20,173 bases of DNA from positions 1 to 20,173 of the IMG/VR virus record IMGVR_UViG_3300035703_001759. One strand, given 5' to 3'. Origin of the DNA: a virus. Shown here one piece after another: positions 8,270 to 14,388 of the stretch (the first letter of the stretch is position 1; each line of letters begins with the position of its first letter). Under the pieces are notes generated by a model. That model had not been told where the DNA came from. It did not search any database and saw only the letters and a program-made list of their open reading frames with translations. Made by a program: the position numbers and the translations under genes.

Positions 8270-9115
8270 TCAAAAAACATTAAATTCCTTCTTCAAAGGG
8301 AAATTATCCCGTTTGATTTGCCAGTATTCAGCCATGAGCGAAGCGCGAAACTTGTAATCACGGTCGGTGTGATAACCAGATTTGTAAACACATTTACAAA
8401 TGGATTCGTACAACTTGATTCCTTTCATCTTGTAATTTGCCTTTTTGCAATCGGCATATCTTCCTGAGTTCAAAACGCCAGCCCAAAGTTTCATACCTTC
8501 TTCCGTGCTGGACGCCTTCATGAACTTAGCCTTAATATACTTATCCCTTCCACGGATTACCTCGCGAGTTCTGTAAGTCACATATTTTCCATTCTTCAAA
8601 GCCTTGACCCCACCAGCGTTGGCGTGCTTTCGCCAGAGTTCTGTTTCAATTCCTTGACTGGTTGCCTCAATGATGAAGAAGGAATAAATCATCGACACGG
8701 GAAAGTCGGTTAACAGGTGTACGTTCATTAACATTGATTCGTAGCAATAGGCAAGGTAAATGCGTCGCAACTTTGCTTTATCAATATTTGCAAGGTTACG
8801 AAAGCCGCGTCCTTCCAGCGTTTGCCTTAATTGGTTTCCTGATAACTTGCGAACCTCGTAACCGTAGGAACGTGACCCGTAGGCGCTTTCGTCTATCTCT
8901 TTGCTTTCTTCCTTTACTGGAAAAGTCAGCGTTGTAATTTTATGAACATACACCGTGTCGCGCTCAATGATTGGCACAAAGGAAGTATAATTGTACTGCG
9001 TGTTAATCGGTGAATAAATCAACCCGATAACAAAAGCTATTCCGATGCCAGCGGCTACCTGATACGGCAGCCGCTTATTTTGTGGAACGTAGGTTTCAAT
9101 GATTGGCTCTTTCAT
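8270..9115 (-). CDS. Membrane-anchored glucosaminidase-like protein
   Basis: 281 aa. Residues 1-18 are hydrophilic, 19-35 form one membrane segment (AAGIGIAFVIGLIYSP), and the rest would lie in the periplasm. Residues about 135-270 resemble the lysozyme-like glucosaminidase domain of FlgJ type enzymes: FPVSMIYSFFIIEATSQG places Glu150 as candidate catalytic acid, followed by an asparagine/glycine-rich HANAGGVKAL and a late W-x-x-VLNSGRYAD segment. Such enzymes cut the glycan backbone. It belongs to the early/middle strand, away from the holin-amidase pair. Alternatives are a signal-anchor (SAR-like) lysin, a wall-remodelling factor or an exclusion protein. The stop runs directly into the conserved A/T-rich element. 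Confidence 0.7.
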   Translation of the reverse strand: MKEPIIETYVPQNKRLPYQVAAGIGIAFVIGLIYSPINTQYNYTSFVPIIERDTVYVHKITTLTFPVKEESKEIDESAYGSRSYGYEVRKLSGNQLRQTLEGRGFRNLANIDKAKLRRIYLAYCYESMLMNVHLLTDFPVSMIYSFFIIEATSQGIETELWRKHANAGGVKALKNGKYVTYRTREVIRGRDKYIKAKFMKASSTEEGMKLWAGVLNSGRYADCKKANYKMKGIKLYESICKCVYKSGYHTDRDYKFRASLMAEYWQIKRDNFPLKKEFNVF

Positions 9116-9117
9116 AA

Positions 9118-9381
9118 TTATTCAATTACTAATTCAGCGTAAAAATATCCACCGTCGTATTCAATACTTTCGCTACCCGCTTCGGCAATAACATTGCCGT
9201 CGCAGTCACGGACAAGTCCACCGTAAACAAATTCGTCCTCAGGAAAATAATCCTCGCCTCGCATTTTTTCGTAAAACTTTTCAACGGCTTCACGCTTTGT
9301 GAAGGCTTCTATTTCGTAATTTAAATCGTGGTATCTTTTGGCGTTGCCAAAATACATAACGGCATAAAGTTTGGTTTCCAT
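9118..9381 (-). CDS. Hypothetical acidic 87-aa protein
   Basis: Unrecognised. It is acidic, with paired patterns such as FTKREAVEKFYEKM and EDYFPEDEFVYGG and a closing beta-like YDGGYFYAELVIE. The start at 9381 follows AAAAACAAAACAA. It ends 2 bases before the glucosaminidase-like gene starts, so the two are probably on one transcript. It has the look of small phage proteins of unknown role that sense or modify a host process; no specific function can be given. Confidence 0.7.
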   Translation of the reverse strand: METKLYAVMYFGNAKRYHDLNYEIEAFTKREAVEKFYEKMRGEDYFPEDEFVYGGLVRDCDGNVIAEAGSESIEYDGGYFYAELVIE

Positions 9382-9405
9382 TTGTTTTGTTTTTAGTTTT
9401 TAAAA

Positions 9406-9576
9406 TCAATTAATCCATGTTTGTTTTCCGCATGATGAAAAAATATATGTTCTTCCAATTAGTCCAAATTTTTCTTGTAAATTTTGAGCAATAATAATTC
9501 CGTGCTCAAATGAGTGGGCAGATTTTACCCACTCAAAATTTTTATGCTGAATTGTAATTTTAATATTGCGTTGCAT
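9406..9576 (-). CDS. Small 56-aa protein, previously uncalled short gene
   Basis: This frame runs from ATG at 9576 to TGA at 9406 and encodes MQRNIKITIQHKNFEWVKSA and so on, ending GKQTWIN. The start overlaps the end of the 63-aa gene by 17 bases, the same overlap length as between the resolvase and its follower. It fills an otherwise empty 178-bp gap, has ordinary codons, and contains HSFEHGIIIAQNLQEKFG and a CGKQTW ending. I recognise no family. A perfect 8-bp inverted repeat (9511-9535) lies inside it. Confidence 0.55.
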   Translation of the reverse strand: MQRNIKITIQHKNFEWVKSAHSFEHGIIIAQNLQEKFGLIGRTYIFSSCGKQTWIN

Positions 9577-9751
9577 GTCTTTCCGCGGTTAATTCCATTG
9601 CTATTTTAGCTAACTTACTTTCTAATTCTTTTATATTTTTAAGCAAATTAGGTTGAAAATAACTAACAGTTGTTGATTTTAATGTATAAAGTAATTCAAT
9701 TCTTGATTGAGTACTGTTAAAATCAAATTGTAATTGTTGTAAAGTTGTCAT
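9560..9751 (-). CDS. Small 63-aa helical protein behind element B
   Basis: The protein is a likely helical hairpin or coiled coil: MTTLQQLQFDFNSTQSRIEL and then LLKNIKELESKLAKIAMEL, with leucines in heptad-like spacing. There is no recognised family. It is the first gene after conserved element B and is followed by the overlapping 56-aa gene. The leader reads AACAAACCAAA before ATG, typical of Bacteroidota initiation regions. Confidence 0.65.
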   Translation of the reverse strand: MTTLQQLQFDFNSTQSRIELLYTLKSTTVSYFQPNLLKNIKELESKLAKIAMELTAERHATQY

Positions 9752-9779
9752 TTTGGTTTGTTTTTTAAGTAATAAAATA

Positions 9780-9859
9780 CGTTTGTTAATTTCAATATGT
9801 AAATTTAATTATAAATATTTACAAATAAAAATATTTACACAATTATTTTTTAAAAAAAA
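9780..9859 (-). promoter_or_regulatory. Conserved 80-bp A/T-rich element, copy B
   Basis: Same length as copy A with 10 differences. It starts in the T run of the preceding terminator (9858-9884) and ends with TTTACATATTGAAATTAACA about 28 bases before the 63-aa gene. The order terminator, element, small gene is the same as at copy C. Confidence 0.7.
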
Positions 9860-9884
9860 TCCCGCACCAATAAGATACGGGATT
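9858..9884 (-). terminator. Intrinsic terminator after the 43-aa gene
   Basis: Minus-strand AATCCCG and CGGGATT form a 7-bp stem with a 13-nt loop, followed directly by six or more T residues. It closes the transcript that ends with the 9902-10033 gene. Confidence 0.75.
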
Positions 9885-9901
9885 AAATCAACCTAAATGA
9901 A

Positions 9902-10033
9902 TTAAAATGAAGCAATACTTATTTCTTTCTCAGGTACATCAATGCCCAGTTCTTTAAACTTTTTAATCGCTTCTTCCACGTTTGCGGCGTCGGTTATAAT
10001 CCTTCCGCTTTTCCATTTGATTTCGTATTTCAT
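9902..10033 (-). CDS. Small 43-aa protein coupled to a membrane peptide
   Basis: Reading the minus strand gives MKYEIKWKSGRIITDAANVE and so on, ending PEKEISIASF. I chose ATG 10033 over ATG 10042 because it overlaps the upstream TGA as TGATG, a standard coupling arrangement. The pattern (short strand, then NVEEAIKKFKELGI helix) looks like a small alpha-beta fold. It was too short for routine calling but ends neatly 18 bases before a terminator. Function unknown. Confidence 0.6.
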   Translation of the reverse strand: MKYEIKWKSGRIITDAANVEEAIKKFKELGIDVPEKEISIASF

Positions 10034-10161
10034 CAGTACCATTTTTTTATTAAGTCAACAATAAAGTAAATGGCAAAAGCAAGGGTAAGGATTCCACCAG
10101 CGGCAACGATAATAGTCGCGGTGTCCCTAATTAATTTTTCTCTTTCTCGTTCTGTAAGCAT
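10033..10161 (-). CDS. Small 42-aa single-span membrane protein
   Basis: The frame from ATG 10161 to TGA 10033 encodes a charged N-terminus (MLTEREREKLIRD), one hydrophobic span at about residues 14-36 (TIIVAAGGILTLAFAIYFIV) and a basic end (KKWY). It overlaps the previous gene by 31 bases and the next by one base (TGATG). The charge pattern predicts a defined membrane topology. It could be a small holin-like, antiholin-like or inhibitor peptide; none can be chosen from sequence. Confidence 0.6.
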   Translation of the reverse strand: MLTEREREKLIRDTATIIVAAGGILTLAFAIYFIVDLIKKWY

Positions 10162-10406
10162 TTTTTTTCTTTTTGTTTTAACCTATACTCAGCCATGTAG
10201 GCTTTTAATTTATCAAGGTTGTTTAAGTAATAATTATGATTTCGTTCTCTTTCCTTTTCAAGTTGTTCAGTAGTCCAAGTCATTCTTAACTTTTTTCTGT
10301 ATGTACTATTTTGCAGCCGTCTTTTTTCTTTTTGAAATTTACTTAAATTCTTTCTATAATTTACCATATAGGCGGCACGTTGCGCTTTTTTTTCTTCATC
10401 TGTCAT
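10131..10406 (-). CDS. Highly charged 91-aa helical protein
   Basis: The protein is dominated by Lys, Glu, Arg, Gln and Tyr, with two copies of an AYMxxYR motif (AAYMVNYRKN near residue 12 and KAYMAEYRLKQK near 68). Similar Tyr/Arg-spaced helical repeats occur in many small phage proteins, and the basic charge would suit DNA or RNA binding, which is inference. It starts 2 bases after the dCTP deaminase stop and overlaps the 42-aa membrane gene. Confidence 0.65.
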   Translation of the reverse strand: MTDEEKKAQRAAYMVNYRKNLSKFQKEKRRLQNSTYRKKLRMTWTTEQLEKERERNHNYYLNNLDKLKAYMAEYRLKQKEKKCLQNEKEKN

Positions 10407-10408
10407 AA

Positions 10409-10942
10409 TTACTTATTTAAATAATTTTTAGAAGCAACAGGGTCTTTGCCTTGATTAGAATACTTGGCGTCTTGCTTTTTGTCATAAGATATATTTGGCA
10501 TTTCACTTATATCCTGATAGGTAAGTTGCGCAATTTTCATACCCTGATATATCTTCAATGGCTGAACAGTCAAAAGTTCCAGCGTCCAATGTCCCTTGAA
10601 TCCAACGTCGCCAAATCCAGCGGTGACGTGGACAAATAAACCCAATCTTCCAAGCGAACTTTTTCCTTGGATAATTGGAACGTGTCTAATAGTCTCGGTA
10701 TATTCTATTGTTGAAGCAAGGTAAACAATACCAGGTTGTAATATCAAGCCTTCCTCTGGAATTATCATTGTTGTTGACGGGTTTTTCTTGCGAACGTCCA
10801 ATACGCGTTCCGTGTAAAGTAACAAGGTATTTGACAAAGTTAAGTCGTAGGAATTAGTGCCAAGGTTCTCAGGATTATAAGGCTCAATAACAATGTTTCC
10901 CTCGGCTATTTCGTCAATGATGGTTTTGTCGGTTAAAATCAT
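10409..10942 (-). CDS. dcd: dCTP deaminase-like protein (Dcd/dUTPase fold)
   Basis: 177 aa. The signature GKSSLGRLGLFVHVTAGFGD (residues 93-112) followed by VGFKGHWTLEL (113-123) and PLKIYQGMKIAQLTY matches the dCTP deaminase branch of the trimeric dUTPase superfamily. The family's catalytic Glu corresponds to Glu122 in WTLEL. The enzyme converts dCTP to dUTP and ammonia, feeding thymidylate synthesis for phage replication; some members also hydrolyse dUTP. No separate dUTPase is visible in this window. It lies between the RecB-like nuclease and small genes on one minus-strand transcript. Confidence 0.85.
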   Translation of the reverse strand: MILTDKTIIDEIAEGNIVIEPYNPENLGTNSYDLTLSNTLLLYTERVLDVRKKNPSTTMIIPEEGLILQPGIVYLASTIEYTETIRHVPIIQGKSSLGRLGLFVHVTAGFGDVGFKGHWTLELLTVQPLKIYQGMKIAQLTYQDISEMPNISYDKKQDAKYSNQGKDPVASKNYLNK

Positions 10943-10953
10943 TTTTCTTTATT

Positions 10954-11556
10954 TTAATGAGTATGTAAATAACTTTTATAAACCTCGCTTATTTGCTTAC
11001 AAGTCTGCTCAATTAAGACAATGGCTTTAAGCAAGTCTTCCATTTCAAAAGTGTGACGCAATTCATGACTTTCACCCGTGAAAGATAAACCGTTTTTTGT
11101 TTTCTTTGTACCAAGCCAGTTGATTTGACTTTCTGGAATTGATTCACCATTTACAAACATTGCCAGCGCGTAAACTTTCATTTGAAGGCTATTCTGTAAC
11201 GTGTCCATTGTCCACGGTCTGCCTGAGGTCTTAAAGTCAATAACGCGATTGTTGTGAACGTCCCAAGCATCTATATAGCCAACCACTTGTATATCATTAA
11301 TGGAAAGGCTTATTGGCTTTTCAGCCTCCAATCCTTTGAAACTTTGTATTTTGTCAATGTAAAAATCGGGAAAGGTTTCCATAATAATTCCATTGGTTAT
11401 AAATGCTTCCGTATCCTCGGCAAAGCGTTTGCCAAAGTCCATATAAATAGACGGTTCTTCAGGAATGTTTAAAAAGTATCGGTTGATGTACTTTTGGCGG
11501 TCAGAATACCAAAGGTTTATTTGGCTGACTGATATATATTTTTTTGGAAGGAGCAT
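10954..11556 (-). CDS. PD-(D/E)XK nuclease, RecB/Cas4-like
   Basis: 200 aa. The core is visible as Asp96 in VGYIDAWD, Asp107-x-Lys109 in VIDFKTSG and a QxxxY motif at Gln125-Tyr129 (QMKVYALAM), which define RecB-family exonuclease domains. The N-terminus (ISVSQINLWYSDRQKYINRY) matches the usual SxSQLxxWxxCPxxY-like opening. There is no cysteine cluster, so no Cas4-type iron-sulfur site. It probably acts in phage recombination or DNA degradation together with the OB-fold-like protein upstream. The start is 2 bases after the preceding stop. Confidence 0.82.
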   Translation of the reverse strand: MLLPKKYISVSQINLWYSDRQKYINRYFLNIPEEPSIYMDFGKRFAEDTEAFITNGIIMETFPDFYIDKIQSFKGLEAEKPISLSINDIQVVGYIDAWDVHNNRVIDFKTSGRPWTMDTLQNSLQMKVYALAMFVNGESIPESQINWLGTKKTKNGLSFTGESHELRHTFEMEDLLKAIVLIEQTCKQISEVYKSYLHTH

Positions 11557-11558
11557 AG

Positions 11559-11768
11559 CTATTCGTTTTCATTAGATTTATAAAAAACTTCGCGACCATA
11601 AAGAAAACCATCTGCATAAGCCTTTTCAATTTCTTCTTTGTACATTTTCTTTGCCTCATTTAAAGCATCAAGAATGTCTTTGTATTCACTTTCGTAAAAT
11701 TCTGAGGCGTCAAGCACTTTATCGTAAAAGTATTCTATTGACGTTTCTTTTTCTTCTTGGTTTTCCAT
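11559..11768 (-). CDS. Acidic 69-aa hypothetical protein
   Basis: I use the ATG at 11768 (MENQEEKETSIEYF). The more upstream TTG-type start at 11834 would include the terminator hairpin and a poor N-terminus. The protein is acidic and helical, with an EALNEAKKMYKEEIEKAYAD-like central helix (DALNEAKKMYKEEIEKA). It is coupled to the RecB-like nuclease by a 2-base gap. Unknown function. Confidence 0.6.
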   Translation of the reverse strand: MENQEEKETSIEYFYDKVLDASEFYESEYKDILDALNEAKKMYKEEIEKAYADGFLYGREVFYKSNENE

Positions 11769-11796
11769 GTTATTTTGTTTTTGCGGCGCGGTAAAA

Positions 11797-11820
11797 CCCC
11801 AGCCATATTTCAGGCTGGGG
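11797..11820 (-). terminator. GC-rich hairpin after the OB-fold-like gene
   Basis: CCCCAGCC and GGCTGGGG pair over 8 bp with an 8-nt loop; on the minus strand it is followed by TTTTAC. It lies 20 bases beyond the stop of the 152-aa gene and upstream of the 69-aa gene. Confidence 0.65.
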
Positions 11821-11839
11821 AAAAAACGTACCAAATTGA

Positions 11840-12298
11840 TTAAAAATATTTTCCTAATTGAATAAATATCGTGGCGGCGGCAGGTTGCGCCTGGGCAGGC
11901 TCAAGTCCTGAGGCTTGCAACTGATGAAATATGTCAGCGTAAACCGAGGTCATTAACGTTGCCTTTTCGCTTATTTCCTCAGCCGTTAATTTTTCGTTTG
12001 TTTTAGGGGCTACATTTGCCGCCTCTTGCACGTTAGTTTGTTCCGTGGGTGTTTGTACCTTTTCGGGTATTTCGTTCGCCGTAACCATGTCAAAAGCCAC
12101 CTTGTAGCTTTTCCCGTCGTGGATAATCGTAACGACATCGTCTTTCTTTAATGCCATCAACTTGTTATCGTCTGGTTTGCCGTAAACACGGATGTCTGTA
12201 CCGTTATCAAGTGTAATGGCGGCGTTGATAGAAGGACCGTATTGCCCTTCAAAAACTTTGCCAGCCGTATATTTAACCCTGCCTTTTAGAATATTCAT
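11840..12298 (-). CDS. OB-fold-like, possible ssDNA-binding protein
   Basis: 152 aa. Residues 1-70 form a beta-rich segment (LKGRVKYTAGKVFEGQYGPS, AAITLDNGTDIRVYGK, DDVVTIIHDGKSYKVA) that fits an OB-fold. A Pro/Thr/Gln-rich linker follows, then a helical C-terminus (LMTSVYADIFHQLQASG, AAATIFIQLGKYF). Similar two-part proteins sit beside RecB-like nucleases in phages and are thought to bind single strands. No acidic tail is present, unlike the SSB at 18425. The start overlaps the previous gene by 26 bases. The OB-fold assignment is a judgement from pattern and context. Confidence 0.5.
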   Translation of the reverse strand: MNILKGRVKYTAGKVFEGQYGPSINAAITLDNGTDIRVYGKPDDNKLMALKKDDVVTIIHDGKSYKVAFDMVTANEIPEKVQTPTEQTNVQEAANVAPKTNEKLTAEEISEKATLMTSVYADIFHQLQASGLEPAQAQPAAATIFIQLGKYF

Positions 12299-12530
12299 TT
12301 CCCATTTGAATTTGAAAGTTTTGAGAATCGTACCACATTTGTTTTTTATGGTTGCTTATTTTTTTCCAGTCTATCTCATCATTGTAGTGAACGGCTTTTC
12401 CTGAGACAAACCATTTTTCAAGTTCACCAACCCCTTTTTGCCTCCACCATTTTTTCAGGTGGTCAGGCTCAACAATATGGGAAGGGCAAACGGTGATTGA
12501 GGCGTTTAACGCAAAGTCTTGTATTTTCAT
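12273..12530 (-). CDS. Hypothetical 85-aa protein
   Basis: The sequence begins MKIQDFALNASITVCPSHIV and continues with a Trp-rich basic segment (HLKKWWRQKGVGELEKWF). No recognised family; the two WW and KW motifs suggest a compact binding domain. It starts by ATGA overlap with the 111-aa gene upstream and overlaps the OB-fold-like gene downstream by 26 bases, so all three are co-expressed. Confidence 0.65.
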   Translation of the reverse strand: MKIQDFALNASITVCPSHIVEPDHLKKWWRQKGVGELEKWFVSGKAVHYNDEIDWKKISNHKKQMWYDSQNFQIQMGNEYSKRQG

Positions 12531-12862
12531 TTTACTGGTATTTTTTCCATTTCATTAATAATCCTGCTGCATTCTTCAACTAATCCATCGCTAAGTTTTG
12601 TTGTCCATGACTTCTTTTTACCCATTGAATGGGCTAAAAACCTGTTGCTCATGTCAACGATTTCGTCTTTGTAACATTGATAAGGGTTAGCTATATAAAG
12701 CCTTCGTACACTGTACATGTATCTTAAAGAAAACATATACATGTCCAGTGCAATGCGCCAAGATTCTTCTTCTCTTTCCTTTGCTAAGTCAAGTTGTTCT
12801 TTTAGGGAATTAGAATAATCTTTGTAAAGATTGCTTTCAAGTTTAATTTGTAAGTTGTCCAT
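12527..12862 (-). CDS. Hypothetical 111-aa helical protein
   Basis: Almost entirely helical: a coiled N-terminal half (SNSLKEQLDLAKEREEESWR) and a Tyr/Met/Arg-rich middle (MYMFSLRYMYSVRRLYIANP), then a soluble tail ending IINEMEKIPVK. I recognise no family. The start at 12862 is preceded by TTTAAAACAACCAATC. Its last four bases overlap the next start (ATGA). Confidence 0.65.
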   Translation of the reverse strand: MDNLQIKLESNLYKDYSNSLKEQLDLAKEREEESWRIALDMYMFSLRYMYSVRRLYIANPYQCYKDEIVDMSNRFLAHSMGKKKSWTTKLSDGLVEECSRIINEMEKIPVK

Positions 12863-12885
12863 GATTGGTTGTTTTAAAGTGATTT

Positions 12886-13137
12886 TTAATTATTAATGAT
12901 TACCCAGTCCATTTCATTCTCAGCAACAAGAGGCATGAGATTGTAACGGTTGATTTTTGGGTATAACTCCAAGTCAATGTCATGCGGCTCAAATGTCCAG
13001 CCGTGAACCTGAATGTTATCGTCTGGGCTATACGGTTTGTTTTGATTATACAAACCAAAGCCACTTGAGAAAACAACGTGTATATAATGCCCTTTCTTTT
13101 TATCAAGGGTGCATTTGACGGTATATTTTGTAATCAT
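12886..13137 (-). CDS. Hypothetical 83-aa protein
   Basis: Beta-rich opening (MITKYTVKCTLDKKKGHYIH, VVFSSGFGLYNQ) and a Trp-containing acidic centre (IQVHGWTFEPHDIDLELYPK). No family recognised. It follows the terminator at 13157-13176 by 20 bases and has no visible promoter of its own, so it may depend on readthrough. Confidence 0.65.
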   Translation of the reverse strand: MITKYTVKCTLDKKKGHYIHVVFSSGFGLYNQNKPYSPDDNIQVHGWTFEPHDIDLELYPKINRYNLMPLVAENEMDWVIINN

Positions 13138-13156
13138 GTTGGTAGGTTTTAAAAAT

Positions 13157-13176
13157 GGGCGGAGTGGTTACCGCCC
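13157..13176 (-). terminator. Intrinsic terminator after the 94-aa gene
   Basis: GGGCGG and CCGCCC pair over 6 GC base pairs with an 8-nt loop; the minus strand continues ATTTTTAAAA. It lies 8 bases past the stop of the 13184-13468 gene. Confidence 0.7.
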
Positions 13177-13183
13177 TGTTTTG

Positions 13184-13468
13184 TTAAACTAAATAATCCT
13201 TGTTGACTGCCTCTTCGTATGTATCAAATTCCAACTCTTCGCCTTTATTATCGTAGGCGATAAAACATGGCTCTTGACCAAAGCAACTACAAATGACTAT
13301 TCCGTTGGAAAGCATTAACCAAACATTCCCAGTCTGAAGATTAAAGCCAACGTCTTCAATGTCATTCTTCCTAATCTCATAGTCACTATTGTAAGTGTCT
13401 AAAATAATTCTTAGGCTTTCTAAATCTGAACCGCCTAAAGTGTTTAAAAAATCTGCAATTCTTTCCAT
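13184..13468 (-). CDS. Acidic 94-aa protein in its own transcription unit
   Basis: Unrecognised. It begins with a helical MERIADFLNTLGGSDLESLR, has a beta-like core containing three cysteines (ICSCFGQEPCF) and ends in an acidic segment (GEELEFDTYEEAVNKDYLV). The CxC plus C arrangement could bind a metal, which is speculation. It is bracketed by conserved element C and a terminator, like the 68-aa gene, so it is probably expressed independently. Confidence 0.7.
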   Translation of the reverse strand: MERIADFLNTLGGSDLESLRIILDTYNSDYEIRKNDIEDVGFNLQTGNVWLMLSNGIVICSCFGQEPCFIAYDNKGEELEFDTYEEAVNKDYLV

Positions 13469-13480
13469 TTTGGTTGTTTT

Positions 13481-13557
13481 TTTGTTTTAATCAATATGTA
13501 AATTTAAAAATAAATATTCATATAAAAAAATATTTACAACATTTATTTTAAAAAAAA
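13481..13557 (-). promoter_or_regulatory. Conserved A/T-rich element, copy C
   Basis: About 77 bp with the same block order as copies A and B: T run, TTGTAAATATTTTTTT, then TTTTTAAATTTACATATTGA. It overlaps the T tail of the terminator at 13558-13581 and ends about 12 bases before the 94-aa gene start. Confidence 0.65.
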
Positions 13558-13581
13558 GTGAGGCATATTTTTACACCTCAC
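13558..13581 (-). terminator. Intrinsic terminator closing the early operon
   Basis: GTGAGG and CCTCAC form a 6-bp stem with a 12-nt loop, followed on the minus strand by seven or more T residues. It ends the transcript of the 13616-16413 genes. Confidence 0.75.
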
Positions 13582-13615
13582 CAAAAAAAAAACACATAGT
13601 ATAAAGCAGTAATGA

Positions 13616-14350
13616 TTAATCTCTTAATAACACCTTTCGCCAGACGGCTAATTTAAATGCCAATGCCTTTGCCCGTGGAATATTACCTTCCTCAATCTTA
13701 CGCAAATGATTCTTGCGGTCAATTAAATTATCTGAATCAGGCTTTTCATTTAATGCCATCGCCTTTGCTTCTTCCCATAGCTTTTCTTTTTCCCCGTCTT
13801 CCCAAACAATGTAGCCACGCTTAACGCAAATGTCGAACCAAAATACTGGAATATCATCAATGTTAGGCGAATGAAAGTTTTTTAACTTATTGTCAAAGTC
13901 ATTGTCGTATTCTTCAGCAACTTTGCCCAGCCTCTTCAATCTGTCTTCTTCTTCCTTCTTCGCTTGTAGGTCGCTATCCATTGCAAAATAAATCTTTTGC
14001 CGCCAGTTAATATAAGCGGTCAGAATACGACCAATAGCATGAAGGTCAACTTTGCCATATAACTTATGGTCGTTTATATCAAGTTCTTGCTTTGCAAACT
14101 TTTCAAATGCCAGCCTAATTTCATCAACGGAAATCAATTTGTAAGTTGCGATAAAGTCGGTTACCTCGACAAGGTGTTCGGGGCTTGCCTCAATGCCGTA
14201 TAATGGCAAAAGTTGTTTAATGACTTGGTTAATTTTTGGTAAGGATTCCATGATGCCTGTTTTAAACAAGCGTTTTTCACGGTTGTCGATAACAATTTGA
14301 ATATCCTGAACCTTTTCTTCAATTGTCATTGCAATGGCTGGTAAATTCAT
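13616..14350 (-). CDS. Probable replication-associated protein, 244 aa
   Basis: I take ATG 14350 (MNLPAIAMTIEEK) rather than 14416, which would run through the upstream gene's end and the A/T-rich spacer. ATG 14329 is also possible. The protein is helical and charged; features are an AATYKLISVDEIRLAFEKFA-like central helix region (TYKLISVDEIRLAFEKFAKQ), a Glu/Lys-rich coiled segment (LQAKKEEEDRLKRLGKVAEE) and a C-terminus with WFDICVKRGYIVWEDGEKEK. I recognise no family. Its place two genes after the initiator-like gene makes a helicase-loader or replisome role possible, but that is contextual. Confidence 0.6.
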   Translation of the reverse strand: MNLPAIAMTIEEKVQDIQIVIDNREKRLFKTGIMESLPKINQVIKQLLPLYGIEASPEHLVEVTDFIATYKLISVDEIRLAFEKFAKQELDINDHKLYGKVDLHAIGRILTAYINWRQKIYFAMDSDLQAKKEEEDRLKRLGKVAEEYDNDFDNKLKNFHSPNIDDIPVFWFDICVKRGYIVWEDGEKEKLWEEAKAMALNEKPDSDNLIDRKNHLRKIEEGNIPRAKALAFKLAVWRKVLLRD

Positions 14351-14388
14351 AAAAATTAATTTTTGTTTATAAATATACAATAAAAAAT

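Noticed and set aside
10954-11556. Cas4 adaptation nuclease
   Set aside because: The PD-(D/E)XK core fits, but no C-terminal cysteine cluster and no CRISPR genes or array are present.
12900-13106. 68-aa minus-strand frame overlapping the 83-aa gene
   Set aside because: Same strand, different frame, weaker composition; the 83-aa frame has the A-rich leader and better codons.
8190-13557. CRISPR-like interpretation of the repeated A/T-rich elements
   Set aside because: The copies are kilobases apart, 80 bp long, separated by genes and have no spacers.
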